Positions 33,085 to 44,115 of a DNA stretch of 64,000 bases are shown here, in pieces. How positions within the stretch are numbered: the first letter of the stretch is position 1; each line of letters opens with the position of its first letter. The notes below the pieces were generated by a model, which made no database searches, was not told the DNA's origin, and was given only the letters and a program-made list of their open reading frames with translations. The position numbers and the translations under genes are program-made. Source of the DNA: Locusta migratoria (taxonomy: Eukaryota; Arthropoda; Insecta; Orthoptera; Acrididae). Where the stretch lies: contig CM048744.1 of assembly GCA_026315105.1 (NCBI GenBank), positions 363,755,168-363,819,167 of the forward strand, written 5' to 3'.

Positions 33085-33535
33085 CCTAAAGAAGAGAAAT
33101 TTGTTAATATCGAATGTTAATTTCAGTGTTAGGAAGTACCTTCTGAGGGCATTTGGCTGGCATGTAACTTTGTACGGGAATGAAACGTGGCCAGGAAGAG
33201 AACTGAAGCTTTTGAATGCTGCAGAAGAATGCTGAAGATTAGATGAGTAGGTCGCGTAACGGATTAGGAGGTACTGAGCAGAACTGCGAAGTAAAGAAAC
33301 TTTTTGGCATATGTTAATTATAAGAACATATCGATTAGCAGGACGCATTCTGAATCATCAAGCTTGTATTCGAGGGAAGTGTGGGGGTAGAAATCGCAGT
33401 GGGAGATCAAAAGACGAATAAAAAAAGTACGTCGAGATGAATGTGGTTTGCCATTCTTAATCTTAGATGCTTTCACAGGATAGAGCAGCGTAGAGGGCTG
33501 CATGAATCCAGTGTTTGGGCTGTAGACCACAAAAA
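33085..33535 (+). mobile_element. RTE LINE, 5'-truncated 3' fragment
   Basis: Corresponds to about 12,760-13,245 of the intact RTE: GAGAAATTTGTTAATATCGA, AGAAGAATGCTGAAGATTAG, GGACGCATTCTGAATCATCA and the end TCCAGTGTTTGGGCTGTAGA. Many indels; no product. Confidence 0.88.
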
Positions 33536-34154
33536 CAGAGAGAAATTATACGTAATTCAGTGAGGTCACCATATCAATACATTTTCAAAAACTGTGCTTA
33601 AAGTAAACGTAATAGCGCGGAACACACCTGTTAGTGATTATAGTAGACCCGAATGTGCAGATGCCGCATTTCAATGAAGTAGTTAAACCAAAGTGGAAGA
33701 TACAATGTGCACACCTCGCTAAAGTCACATTTTTTACATTCAAAATTACTTTTGCATTCAGCCAGTCCAGATGACACGACACACTAAATACATTTTGAAA
33801 TAATAATATGGATGTGTCAATGTCATAACCTGTCTTTTGCCAACCATATTGCAACATAGGCTTATGCTTTGATATAGAAAGGTAAAAACGAGAGTTTAGT
33901 AATGTATGCCCATTGCCCTCTTCCACTTTGTGTTAAACACTGCTTCGGAGTCCTGAATGTCTTCTTTGGTGGTTAATATAACCACCATCTGGTGTGCAGG
34001 ATATGTGCTTGTGGCTATTATAATTACTTTAAGCAATAGGTTTTTGGTACTGTTGACTGATTATACAGTGACGTTTTGTAATTGCTATCTTGTCACGTTG
34101 TTTCTTACAATTAAAATGTACTTCTGGTAGTAAACAACGATTTGAATGGAGGTA
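33536..34154. other. Unassigned stretch
   Basis: Nothing recognised. Confidence 0.4.
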
Positions 34155-34345
34155 TCCATTGTCAGTGGGTGCGTTCAGCGTCCCACATGCAGGCTGCGCG
34201 CGGTGGGAGGGCGCAGCATCCGCGCCGCGCTGTGACCTCCGGACCCTTCACTTTCACTTTCACACGGTCACGAAACCTGCCTGCCAGCCGGTTGAGCTCT
34301 CGCTTTCTCTTTCTGGCTACTCCTCATCCTGAAGGTCGCGTACTG
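34155..34345. other. GC-rich block downstream of the host gene
   Basis: CpG-dense (GCGCGCGGTGGGAGGGCGCA, CCGCGCCGCGCTGTGACC) in an AT-rich setting, with TTCACTTTCACTTTCAC. It could be part of a promoter of an unseen neighbour or distal 3' UTR. No TATA box or splice signal was convincing. Confidence 0.35.
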
Positions 34346-34387
34346 CCGCTGAAGAGCTTACTGGGACAATAAATTCCAAAGACACAA

Positions 34388-34607
34388 TTTATTTTGTATA
34401 AAAATGTATTTCAAAATATAAAAATTAGTACATTGCCTTGAACTCTTCGTCAATAATTTCAAAGTCAGACAGATACTTGTGCTGATTCACAGCTTTTTAT
34501 TTAAAAAAAAATTCAATATGACTTTCTGTGCAGAACGTTAAAAAGGCACTGCAGTGACTGTAAAATACTGATCGATCGACGTGCTGTATTTTTCTTTGAA
34601 ATTTATT
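34388..34607 (-). promoter_or_regulatory. Candidate polyadenylation signals of the host gene
   Basis: Three AATAAA hexamers on the minus strand at 34,602-34,607, 34,496-34,501 and 34,388-34,393, lying about 300-510 bp past the stop codon. Which one is used cannot be told from sequence. Confidence 0.5.
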
Positions 34608-34901
34608 ACTTATTTTTTGTGGTGTATGTTGCATAATTGTGTACAGTTTAGGAAAGAGCTATTTCTGTTAACATGACAAATGGGGTCGATTGGCGCGATT
34701 TAGCAGTGTGATCGTAGATTGAATGAAATCGTGATGTATGAATGGAGAGCTGTTCTCGATTTGAATGGTATTTACAAAACGTATCGTCCACTCCCAGTAT
34801 GCAGTTAAGTGCTGGGTACTTTACGCATTCTCTCTCGACAAGCTGGTGAGACACCGAAGTACTAATAAATAAAGAAGAGTACATTCTCCGTCGAAGGAAG
34901 C

Positions 34902-35294
34902 TTACTGCTTGCCAATCTGGTCGACCTGCGCCTGGAGGTTATTGACTACCTCTGGGGGCACGTGCGCCCCCAGGATCTCGAAGAGGTTGATGCGCTGGTC
35001 GCCGGGGATGTGCTCGTAGGCGGCGAGCTCGATGCCCTCCTGCACCTTCTGTATGGTGGCGTCCTTGGGGATGAGGTAGGTGTTCTGCGCCTGCCGGATG
35101 GCCTCGTTGGTGAAGACGGAGCCCTCCTTGCCGGGCGCGCCGGGCCCCTCGGGCCCCCCTTGCAGCTGCTGCTGCGGCTGCTGCTGCTGCGGCTGCGGCT
35201 GAGGCGCGGCCTGTCGGTACTGAGGGGGCAGGTGCTGCGGGGAGCCGCACACGGCGGCCGCCAGCAACAGCGCCACGGCTACGGTCGCCTTCAT
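34902..35294 (-). CDS. Secreted 130-residue protein, exon 2 of a two-exon gene
   Basis: The start ATG (35,294-35,292) lies 4 nt inside an exon whose acceptor GTTGTTGCAG ends at 35,299, with a branch-like CTAAG upstream; the frame opens before the acceptor only by chance. Residues 1-18 are a signal peptide (MKATVAVALLLAAAVCGS). Residues 19-55 are rich in Pro/Gln with Q runs and Gly-Pro turns. Residues 56-130 look like a folded domain: EAIRQAQNTYLIPKDATIQ, EGIELAAYEHIPGDQRINL, then ILGAHVPPEVV and an amphipathic end QAQVDQIGKQ. No Cys occurs in the mature part and no membrane helix. The codons are strongly GC-ending, unlike the AT-rich surroundings. I do not recall a named family with certainty; a small secreted or cuticle/hemolymph-associated insect protein is the likely setting. 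Confidence 0.85.
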   Translation of the reverse strand: MKATVAVALLLAAAVCGSPQHLPPQYRQAAPQPQPQQQQPQQQLQGGPEGPGAPGKEGSVFTNEAIRQAQNTYLIPKDATIQKVQEGIELAAYEHIPGDQRINLFEILGAHVPPEVVNNLQAQVDQIGKQ

Positions 35295-35399
35295 CCTTCT
35301 GCAACAACACACCACCAGCCTACCTTAGCCAGCTGACATGCCACTCAATGTATCACATAGCATGCTTACCACATCTATATTGCAACTCTGCAAGGCACC

Positions 35400-35500
35400 A
35401 AACGTGTGATGCAGTGGTTAATGTGTTGGACTTCGAAGCGAAGGGTCCTGGGTTCGAGATCCAGTCTGGTTCTAGATTTTAATTTCAATATACACTTCTA
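35400..35500 (+). mobile_element. tRNA-like SINE head or pseudo-tRNA
   Basis: GTGATGCAGTGGTTAATGTG (box A-like), TTGGACTTCGAAGCGAAGGG and TGGGTTCGAGATCC (box B-like), followed by GTCTGGTTCTAGATTTTAAT. The acceptor stem does not pair well, so a functional tRNA is unlikely. Confidence 0.45.
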
Positions 35501-35618
35501 GTACCCTCTAGATGTATTGAGAAATAACAAACCAGAAGTTTCCGTTAGTCGCCAGTGTTTCCCAATCTTTTTAGCTGGCGGACCCCTTTTTCAGACGAAA
35601 GTCCACCGCGGACCTTTA

Positions 35619-36944
35619 GGGCCGGTTTGTCAGTGTCTCGTTAAGTTCCAGTTACGATTTTAACTTATCGTTAGTGGAGAATTGCGTTTGTCAATGTTTC
35701 GTTATGCGTTAACCTGAGGTTAAAGGACCTCAAACTGGCCGTTAAGTTAACGAGTAAAATTCTGCTCGTTACACGGCTATCGACCAGTTAAATAAGGCAG
35801 GATTCCAAAGCGCTAAAATACATCAATATATTCACGTGAAAAAGATCGATTTATCGAACAAAATAACAGAAGCACTACATGTATGAAAAACTAGTGGGAA
35901 AAGCAGCTTTATTGGTAAATTGTATCGTCGTATTTCTTGCCCTATCCATGTCAGTAGCGGTTTGATGAGTTTGATACATTGCAGATACGCAACATAACCT
36001 TAAAAATATTGTTGCGATATCAAAATACAAACTTACAGGTGACGACTAGTTAAGTGAGAATCGGTATGATGAAAATGGCTGGAATAAGATTTCGTTGACA
36101 ATTGCTACGATGTCAATATTTTTGATGATCTAGAGGCCATTGCCCCTATAAGACGTCCTAGACGTATTTATGTTCGTCCAAATCATTTTGAATGCTGGGA
36201 TGATGCAGAATTTGTTACGCAATTTCGTCTTCGAAAAGCCACTTTGGAAAATGCTGCATGAAAAACTACACGACCATCTGAAGAGATCAACATATAATTA
36301 TGAATTTTGTAAGTTATCTGTTGTAATAAAAAACAGAATACATTATCTGTATGTGGAAATTTATTAATTCAGTATTTACTTGTGCTTGTTGCACCTAGTG
36401 TAAGGCCTAAAATGTGATTTCTTCCTCCGATCTACAGGAACAGTGTACTTTTGCCTACGTGCAATTTATTGCTTGCATTAAGGTAAAATTTTACGACGCT
36501 TCTCGCCGGGCTCCAGTGCTTATGTTGGCAACAGATGAACAATGAAGTGTAGAATTCTGTTAATATTTTTCACGAGCTACAGAGTAAATGCTATTGCTGC
36601 TCGTTTACTCGCGGCAAATTTAATACTGTACCTGCTGTATGGTCGACAAGTTCTTGTACGTACCCTTGTACGTTCAGAAAAAAATAATTTTCGTTTTAAT
36701 TGCAGTTGTCACGGAAAAACAATTATTGGTCATCTGAGTTGCCATCATTACCAATGGTCCCAACATAAACACTGCAGCCCGACGAGAAGCGTCGTACAAT
36801 TTAACCTGCACTAACGTACTATGCACTTGGCAGTATATTATCGTACTTAGTCCTAAGCACTTTTGCTGTCCTACATGTTCCATGGACAGCATTGAATTCA
36901 TTTGCCGCAATGCCGCTTCCTTTTCGTTCCATGTCGTAGCGTTG

Positions 36945-37007
<63 letters not shown>

Positions 37008-37351
37008 TTCCCATGTATCATATTTCTCAATTAAGGACACAAGACTCTCGAACTAATTTCTTGTAAAATTTGATCTTCTCTCACGTTTGTATGCCATAGC
37101 ACCAAATAACAACTGTCTGCTAATGGGGAACAGCTATTTATTCAGACTGCACTTTCATTTGTTTCTATTGCCAACATAGTCGAAATATATCGTACCTTCT
37201 CGTTTTGTCCAGGTTAGCAAACGAGAGGTCTATGTGGCATTGACAAACGCAGTGTACTTAACGAGCACATTTAACGAGACGTTAAAGGCATCTTCTCGTT
37301 TACTGACGACAAGATTAACGAGAGATGGACGGCACTTAGTCAGTCAAGCCC
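35619..37351 (+). mobile_element. PIF/Harbinger-like element nested in the hAT
   Basis: Starts GGGCCGGTTTGTCAGTGTCT after TTA and ends ...CAGTCAAGCCC. Both flanks share GTTAACGAG/TTAACGAGA motifs. At 36,118-36,260 the plus strand reads IYVRPNHFECWDDAEFVTQF and RLRKATLENAA, the start of a Harbinger (HARBI1-like) transposase. No DDE core is readable beyond it. Limits are approximate. Confidence 0.55.
36949..37004. repeat. Poly(T) tract, about 56 bp
   Basis: Longest homopolymer in the window, inside the Harbinger-like region. Confidence 0.95.
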
Positions 37352-37471
37352 ATAGTAACGAAATTCAACACGAAAGCCATGGGAATTGAAAACTTATCAA
37401 TTCAAGTCCCTTTTTTTCCAGGATTCTACGGTTTAGAGATAAATGGAAACAACTTGATACCAACTATGTTC

Positions 37472-37673
37472 CTCTTTGAAACTTCCTGGCAGATTAAAAT
37501 TGTGTGCCGGAGCCGGGGCTTGAACCTGGGACCCTTGCCTTTAGCTGACAAGCTCTCTACCGACCGAGCTATCCCAACGCCACTCACGATGCCGCCTCAC
37601 AACTTTTCTTCCGCCAGTACCTCGCCTCCTACTTTCCAAACTTCACAGAAGCTCTCCTGCGAAACTCTAGGAA
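37472..37673 (-). mobile_element. tRNA-derived SINE (family S3), minus half of an inverted pair
   Basis: AAACTTCCTGGCAGATTAAA, then the complement of a tRNA-like part (CCGGGGCTTGAACCTGGGAC, GAGCTATCCCAACGCC), then TTCTTCCGCCAGTACCTCGC and CAGAAGCTCTCCTGCGAAAC. It abuts the plus-oriented unit that follows. Confidence 0.82.
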
Positions 37674-37990
37674 ACTCCGCTGCAGAGTGAAAGTTTCATT
37701 CTGGAAACATCCCTTGGGCCGTGTCTCCACCATATCCTTTCTTCCAGGAGTGCTAGTCTTGCAAGTTTCGCAGGAGAGCTTCTGTAAAGTTTCGAAAGTA
37801 GGAGGCGAGGTACTGGCGGAAGTAAAGTGGTTAGTCGGCATCGTCAGTTGTGTCCGGATAGTGGGTAGAGCGCTTGCCCGCGAAAGTGAAGGGTCCCAGG
37901 TTCGAGTCCCAGTTCCGGCACACAATTTTAATCTGCCAGGAAGTTTCATATCAGCGCACACTCCGCTGCAGAGTGAAAGTTTCATTCTGG
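37674..37990 (+). mobile_element. tRNA-derived SINE (family S3), plus unit
   Basis: Bracketed by CTCCGCTGCAGAGTGAAAGT at both ends (37,674 and about 37,962). Between them are CAGGAGTGCTAGTCTTGCAA, a tRNA-like head (GTGGGTAGAGCGCTTGCCCG, box B GGTTCGAGTCC) and AATCTGCCAGGAAGTTTCAT. The repeated end motif suggests that this family forms tandem units. Confidence 0.85.
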
Positions 37991-38700
37991 ATGTTCCTAT
38001 TCGACTTGATTCCCATTATATTCAGATACTTTGCTGTTATTTGACAGTTCAAATGTTGAAGCTGGCTTCCTCCAATCAGAATGATCGACGACATGCCCTA
38101 ACTGCCCGCTGCTGTAAAGGTGCCGCATCAGGTAGTCAGTACACTTTGACTGTTTGACTAGTGCTGAGTAAGAGGCATGCGTATGTTTTGTTATTATTGT
38201 TGTGCGTGTGTTTAGTTTTTTATTTATTTATTTTTTTATTATTTTTTTTATTTTTTATTTTTTTCATGTTTGAGGGGCAGACCCTTGATTCAGGATGTAA
38301 ACACATCAGGAAAGCTAAGCTGGCAAGGAATTACGTTTAAAGGACAATTGCCACAACTCATGCGCATTATGTTGCAATACTTTGAGAGTGAGACAGAAAA
38401 CGGAGGACCTCTATTACCAGTTTGCAAAGTAGTCGCTCGTTCCGCTAACTGAAGTGACTGTAATGCTTATTGGTAAAGAAAAGTAGGAAATAAAATAACT
38501 GCAGAAGGACCCTCTTGCCTTGATTTGTTGGGGAAACGAAAAATTTTCTAAAATGCGTAAAAAAATTTGATCCGTTCACACAAGTAACGATCAGTGCTAC
38601 GAGAAGTCACACGGTACTGCACGGAGACGAACTGACCGCGATTCCTGCCGCACACGCTCTTCGGCTTTCCAGAAGGTTCCGGACGTAGCTTTGCAGCTAT
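37991..38700. other. Interior of the hAT complex, unassigned
   Basis: Contains a T-rich stretch at 38,216-38,268. Nothing else recognised. Confidence 0.4.
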
Positions 38701-40745
38701 GTAAACAGGACACCTTGCCTGCACCGGCAGTCAGTGATTTTACTTCTGGTGACGATGGCGGTGTTTGGGAATTTTATTCGACGTGATGTGGCTCGTATAT
38801 CGAGATTCATTCAAGAATGCCACCGCGGAAGACTTCGATGACACATATACTGTTACTATCACACCAAACCACTACACGGGCTTCGGACGATATTGAGTGA
38901 GGCCAAACTTTTTGAAGGCAACAAATCTTCGTTGCGACTAATTCTGCAAAGTCTCGGTTTTAAATATAAAAGTGTTTCAGACTTGTATAGTATTCTTCGT
39001 ACAAGAAGAAAGCCGCATGGCGATTCAGACACTTGCGTGAAGTGAAAGGCATTAATTTGGTATTGCAGTCTAAAGTGAAAGCTAGGACTTTTGAACGTAG
39101 TTCATAGAATCGAGAGAGTGCATTCTCAAGTGAGAACCACCTCACTTCTGTATGAAGGCGTAGGAAACGATGAATTCGCACAGTATTGAGAAAAGTCTTC
39201 ACTTCAACGGCCTTAATTTCATGTAATTAATAAATTGGGCGGATTCATCAAAAAACTTTCTGAAGGAAGCAGGCAGTGGTTTCGTAACAAAAGCATGTCT
39301 CTGGAGAGCACAAGGACTATTGATGCAGTTATTCCAGTTTTCTTTTATTGCTTGATCGCTCCAAATGTTGGCTCTGCCATAGCTTTTGCGCCATCTACGC
39401 ACATTGATGCAATAAGACCACGAAATTTCTTAGGTATTTAAAAAATCGGCCAATAATCGTAATATTTCCGCGCCAATTGTAGTGGCAGACACCGGCTTGC
39501 ATAATAACAGGTCCTCTGTGAAATATCATGAGTATTCATAATGGACAAAGTCGCTAATCCCGCAAAGTCAGTTGAAAAATCTATTGAGAGAGAAAATTGT
39601 GTTGGATGCAAGAAACCATAAAGTCTTTCGCCTCATTTGACATCTCAAAAACGCGTCTCTTGACAGTATTGTTTGACAGCGGCGCAAAAGATAAAAGTTT
39701 TTACTGCATTTCCGTCCAGCAAACGGGAAATAATATAGTTAACATACAGTTTTGTTAGAATTTTGCAATACGAGCTTTGCGTGCCTTTGCAACCCGATAA
39801 CCTTACCAAGGACGAAGCTTTTAAAGAGTTTTCATTAATTCCTCGTGCATGAGTTTTTATGCAGTTTTGAGAAGTGGCTAATCCAATGCCCTTCTTGAAA
39901 AAAATCAATGTCTTTAGTCTCGAAGTTCGGATGAGTACCCTAAAAATGACAACGTAATTTACCTAGACCCATCGAACTGTTCGGAAGGACTCGCGCGCAA
40001 ATTACACACTAAGCTTTACACTTCTCTGTCTCGATAAAGCTAATTTCTGAATATCTCATTGTACTTCAGAGTTTTCTTACTTCCATAGCGTACTGCAACT
40101 CTGGAACACTTTGAGAGTCTTCACATAGCAGTCCCTGCTGTGGCGCTTCATGTGACTGCCCTTCATTTGACCGTCCTCGCTCCCCATTGTTGTTCACCTG
40201 GAGCTTCCCTCGCTGTGAAGCGACGGAGGTATTGCTCGCTTCTTTAGTGGTCCCACCTTCAGCCATCGATCCATATTAGAAGTAATTTACTGGTGAAAAA
40301 GCGAATGATGAGAGGTAGTGTATTGACGAAGAAATTTTAACATCGAATGATGTCTTAGACCGCACATGTGGTAGCGAGCGCTCTAATTGGTTGACCGAGC
40401 TCCAACCATTTCAGGAAAGGTTACTGCACATTGAGAGCCTTGGGCTGGCTCGCACGCGACTTCCAGATTGTGGCAGAACAATAGAGCAGAGACCGTATCC
40501 AGCGGGATTAAACTGACTGCGTACAGGTACTCACTCAGAAACCACAATAAGTGCCTGGGAACACATTCTGATTTCATTTTTCAAGCGAAGAAAATAATTA
40601 TGAACTTAATTTTTCACTTTCTTATAATCAGTAATGTTAGTAATTCTTTTACATGTCTAATGTGGCCGCGGACCCCCTTGAAAGAGATGGTGGACCCCTA
40701 AGGGGTCCGCGAATCGCGCTTAGGGAAGCCCTGTGTTAGTATATA

Positions 40746-41628
40746 TACAGGGTGATTCAGAAGATATGAAAATATTTTCTACGAGTAAAGCTAAAGATTA
40801 AAGTTCTTCTAAACATGTTTCCGCAAATGTTTTGTTACGGAGTTACGGCTTATATAAGATTTTGCCTGAAACTTATCAACCTCGCTAATATAAAGCCATG
40901 GCAAAACTGCACGATGTTAAAGAAAAGCACGATTTCCATTTATTTTGTTATTATTGATGTGGTGAATCTAATCAAACATGTCCTAGACTTGTATCAGCAG
41001 TAGTTTTCCAGAAATTCCAGACATTATACAAGTAAATTCTAGAAATTATACAAGTAAATTTGTTTACTTTCCATTAAAAACGATGGCAACCGTTAGTGAG
41101 TAGATTCAGTCGTTTCCTAACCTTGAAACGAGTTACGTTTCTGTATTGTTCAGTTAAATAACATAAGAAAATCAATGCATTTAGTTGAAAATATAGTTTT
41201 AGTTAACATTATTACCATCATTTTCCAAAATTAATTTTTCTACAACTTCTGTTGAAAATTTGTGCAATTGTCAGGAATTTAAAAAAATCTGGGCCAAGTA
41301 GTTAATAAATTAAATAATTTCGCTAATTATTTCTTTGATTCTCTGGAATATCTGGAAAACTACTGTAAATACATGTGTTGGAGATATTTTATTAGATTTA
41401 CCAGATCAATAACAACAAAATAAATTGGAAATCGTGTTTTACTGTAATCTCGTACTGTGTTGCGATGTCTTCGTATTTGCGAGGTTGCTAAATTTCATGG
41501 AGAATGTTTTATTAGCCGTTACTCAGTAACTAAACATTTGCGGACCTTTGTTTATATGAACTTTTTTCTTTAGTTTTGCTTGTAGAATAACATATTAAAA
41601 TATTTGCATATCTTCGTAAATCACACTG
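40746..41628. mobile_element. Foldback (long-TIR) element, Tc1/mariner type
   Basis: 883 bp flanked by TA on both sides (40,744-40,745; 41,629-41,630). It starts CAGGGTGATTCAGAAGATAT and ends with the complement of CAGTGTGATTTACGAAGATA. The arms extend about 300 bp each: CAATAATAACAAAATAAA-like and ACTACTG.AAATACATG-like stretches recur inverted around 40,920-41,010 and 41,350-41,430. No ORF. It lies 12 bp from the hAT end. Confidence 0.85.
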
Positions 41629-41656
41629 TATACAATGATACTGTCACTTTGCAGCG

Positions 41657-41820
41657 GGATGTGCGCTGATATGAAATCACGTATGAGAATAAAACTCTAT
41701 GCCTGACCGTGATTGGAACATACTACCATTGCCTTTGGTGGGCAATCCGTCTACCGACTGAGCTATTCCAGGTTCGAAGCACGGTCCAGAAGATACTTTT
41801 ATTCTGTCAGGAAGTTTAAT
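41657..41820 (-). mobile_element. Degenerate SINE of family S3
   Basis: GTGCGCTGATATGAAATCAC, CCGTCTACCGACTGAGCTAT and CTGTCAGGAAGTTTAATAAC match parts of the 37.5-38.0 kb family on the opposite strand. Confidence 0.65.
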
Positions 41821-41828
41821 AACAATGT

Positions 41829-42096
41829 ATACATACTGTGTAAAGCTACGTACAGAGTCAGTACGTTCTGTGTTCTTGTGCGTGGTTGGAAAGTGCGCTC
41901 AGTTTAAACCAGTGTTTGTTCCTCAGCCAGCTACGTCCCACGACCGCGATACGTTAAAATATAAACACCTAAGAAAAACGAAAACTTTATTTTTTATTAA
42001 GGAATTGTCTCAGCTTTGGTTTTGAGAACAGCTGCATCGCTTCGAGGTAAAGATTCGTAAAGTATCATTATACTTTCCATTCCGTACCAAAACACC
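41829..42096. other. Unassigned intronic stretch
   Basis: Nothing recognised. Confidence 0.4.
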
Positions 42097-42111
42097 CGCC
42101 AATTAATTCAA

Positions 42112-42277
42112 ATGTTCAAATGTTTTTAAATCTATGGGACTTAACTACTTGGTTATTAGTCCCTAGCTTACAAACTACTTAAACTAATTTCAGCTAACCT
42201 AAGGACAACATATACACCCATGCCCGAGGGAGGACTCGAACCTCCGACGGCGAAAGGCCACGCGCACCGCAACAAAG
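42112..42277 (-). mobile_element. tRNA-derived SINE, 5'-truncated
   Basis: Third-subfamily body (TAACCTAAGGACAACATATA) and GGGAGGACTCGAACCTCCGA; the box A end is missing. Flanked by a 15-bp duplication CGCCAATTAATTCAA at 42,097-42,111 and 42,278-42,292. Confidence 0.93.
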
Positions 42278-42349
42278 CGCCAATTAATTCAACGGTGTTG
42301 GAATTCTATATCTGGTCCTCACTCTCTGCTCTAAAAATCTCCATAACGG

Positions 42350-43270
42350 TTCAGTTACGTTGTAACTTAGCGATTTTCCTATACAGGGGAGGTTCCATTA
42401 CTTTATTACGCTGTACGCCTGAACCTTGTTGGCGTTGTGTGTGGGCGCATTATCATTTTGGAAAATGGAACTGTCTGTTGGCAATATGTTAGTCATAGTA
42501 ATCAGGTTGTCGTGGATTCGTTCAGAGCTATCCGATCATTGAGGGTAATAAGAGGAATTGTTGAATACCACGATATAGATGCCCAAATCGTGACGGGACC
42601 TCCTCCATGCATGCCGTATCCCAAGCTTCTTTTGGGGTTTCCGATAAATAAAACCTACTGTTTGTTGTAAGCAATTTAAACGATTATTCATCAGACCACG
42701 CCACACAGTTCAGTCAACAAGTGTGAGGTTTTCTGGTCGTGGCACCACTTCCTTTGCAGATTTCAACTGGCTTCCGCTTATAAGACTGTTGGCCTTCCAT
42801 GAATGGTAAGCTCCAGCCATACTGTTTTTATCAACAACAAAAAATGATTACTCAAGACAATGTTGAGTTTTGCAGTCGCTTTTGCCGTAGTAATTTTATG
42901 TTCATTGGCCGCAATCCATTGTAATACTCATCGATCGTAGTGACTTAATTTCGGGTGTTCCTCTCAGTCAATGATGGTTTAGTTCTTTTGTGTATGCTGT
43001 CATTACCGAGAATAGTGTCGCTAGTGAAACATTAAAGAGTGCGCTCGTTTTCATCACGGACACACCCAGTAACTGCGCAGCATCGAGATTCTTCTTTCGA
43101 ATTCTGGTAGATCAAGCATTTCACCGATCATTTGTATTGACCGCCGCAAAACGAAACGTATAAATATACTGCAAGGTAACGTCCAAGACTTCGTGCGGCT
43201 ATTGTGTACTGTGGTCGCGTCTCAGTGTTAACACTTCCGCAGTGGTCCCAACTTGCAACAATATGCAGTA
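42350..43270 (-). mobile_element. Tc1/mariner-like remnant
   Basis: Minus-strand pieces read VAWSDE (first Asp context, near 42,690), then ACMEEVPSRFGHLYRGIQQF near 42,570-42,620, and a weak C-terminal part towards 42,400. Order and spacing suit a Tc1-type DDE transposase antisense to the window. Heavily decayed; ends not found. Confidence 0.5.
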
Positions 43271-43749
43271 TACCTCATGGTGTTCATATAAGTGTGTCCG
43301 TTTCCTGTATCGCTATACTACTATTTAAAGACCAAAAGTTTATTTTTTTTTTATTTTTTATTTTTTTTTTTTTACGTTGTTAACAAAAGTCTCAATAAGT
43401 ACTTCATACATTTACTTGAAATTTTTATAGAGCACTCTAATGAACTTTTTGGTGGACATGTGCTATTTATTTATTTATTGCGTATTTAGTCGACCATATG
43501 AGGACCTTAAGGCACTCTATTACATCTTACCAAACACACGTGGAACACATTACCAAAAAATTCGCAATAATAATAGAGACATACTAATAATAACAAAAAA
43601 TATTTACAATGATACAGATTAGTTTAGCACACTTTAAGCTGTATTTAGGATCATCAGAAGCGTAGAAAGTATACGGTAAAGAAAGTTAAGACTGAAATGA
43701 CCCTGACATTGGCTGTTGGGAACGTAGAAAATATGAATAACGAGTCCAA
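43271..43749. other. AT-rich stretch with a T-rich tract
   Basis: T-rich low complexity at about 43,338-43,373 and a TTTATTTATT run. Nothing else recognised. Confidence 0.45.
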
Positions 43750-43885
43750 GAGACGAAGTCAGTAAGCAGGTTCAAGTGGATGTGGATTGCCGTTCTTATG
43801 AGGAGATGAAGATTCTTGCTCAGGGTAGAGTAAGGTGGGGCGCTGCATTTGAGCAGTATTCGTACTGAAGATTACAACAAGAAAA
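43750..43885 (+). mobile_element. RTE LINE, extreme 3' fragment
   Basis: Matches the last about 130 bp of the intact RTE: GTTCAAGTGGATGTGGATTG, TTCTTATGAGGAGATGAAGA and TGAAGATTACAACAAG. Severe 5' truncation as expected for incomplete target-primed reverse transcription. Confidence 0.88.
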
Positions 43886-43909
43886 ACAATTACATATTGA
43901 AAACGATAT

Positions 43910-44102
43910 ATGCGGTGGCCGAGGTGACTGAGGCGCTCCAGTCACGGTCAGCACGGCCACTACGGTCGGGGGTTCGAATCCCCCCTCGGGCATGGATATT
44001 TGTGCCGTCCTGGTTCGTAAGTAGTTCATAAGTAGTTTGTAAGTTTAGGGACTGATGGCCCCGTAGTCGAGTCCCATAAGCTTAACAAACATTTGAACAT
44101 TT
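43910..44102 (+). mobile_element. tRNA-derived SINE (S1)
   Basis: GCGGTGGCCGAGGTGACTGA head, intact box B and TTTGAACATTT tail. Flanked by TTGAAAACGATAT at 43,897-43,909 and 44,103-44,115. Confidence 0.95.
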
Positions 44103-44115
44103 TTGAAAACGATAT

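Larger units (their letters stand above)
35553..40733 (-). mobile_element. hAT-type transposon (ZBED5-like) with nested insertions
   Basis: Ends CAGTGTTTCCCAA (35,553) and the complement of TTAGGGAAGCCCTG (ending 40,733) fit the CAGNG termini of hAT elements, and both subterminal regions carry GGACCCCTTTT-like and GGTCCGCG blocks. Minus-strand coding remnants at 38,960-40,266 include LRLHTEVRWFSLENALSRF and FVTKPLPASFRKFFDESAQF, found in hAT transposases of the ZBED5 type, and a charged N-terminus at 40,066-40,266. Stops and frameshifts abound. A Harbinger-like element and a SINE pair lie inside the left half. The 8-bp target duplication is not clear. Confidence 0.72.

Noticed and set aside
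34962..35336. 124-residue plus-strand and 123-residue minus-strand frames overlapping the secreted-protein exon
   Set aside because: They are stop-poor shadows of a GC-rich coding exon; composition (Leu/Arg or Ala/Arg runs) is typical of wrong-frame translation.
36674..37040. Lys-rich minus-strand frames across the 56-bp poly(T)
   Set aside because: Homopolymer artefact.
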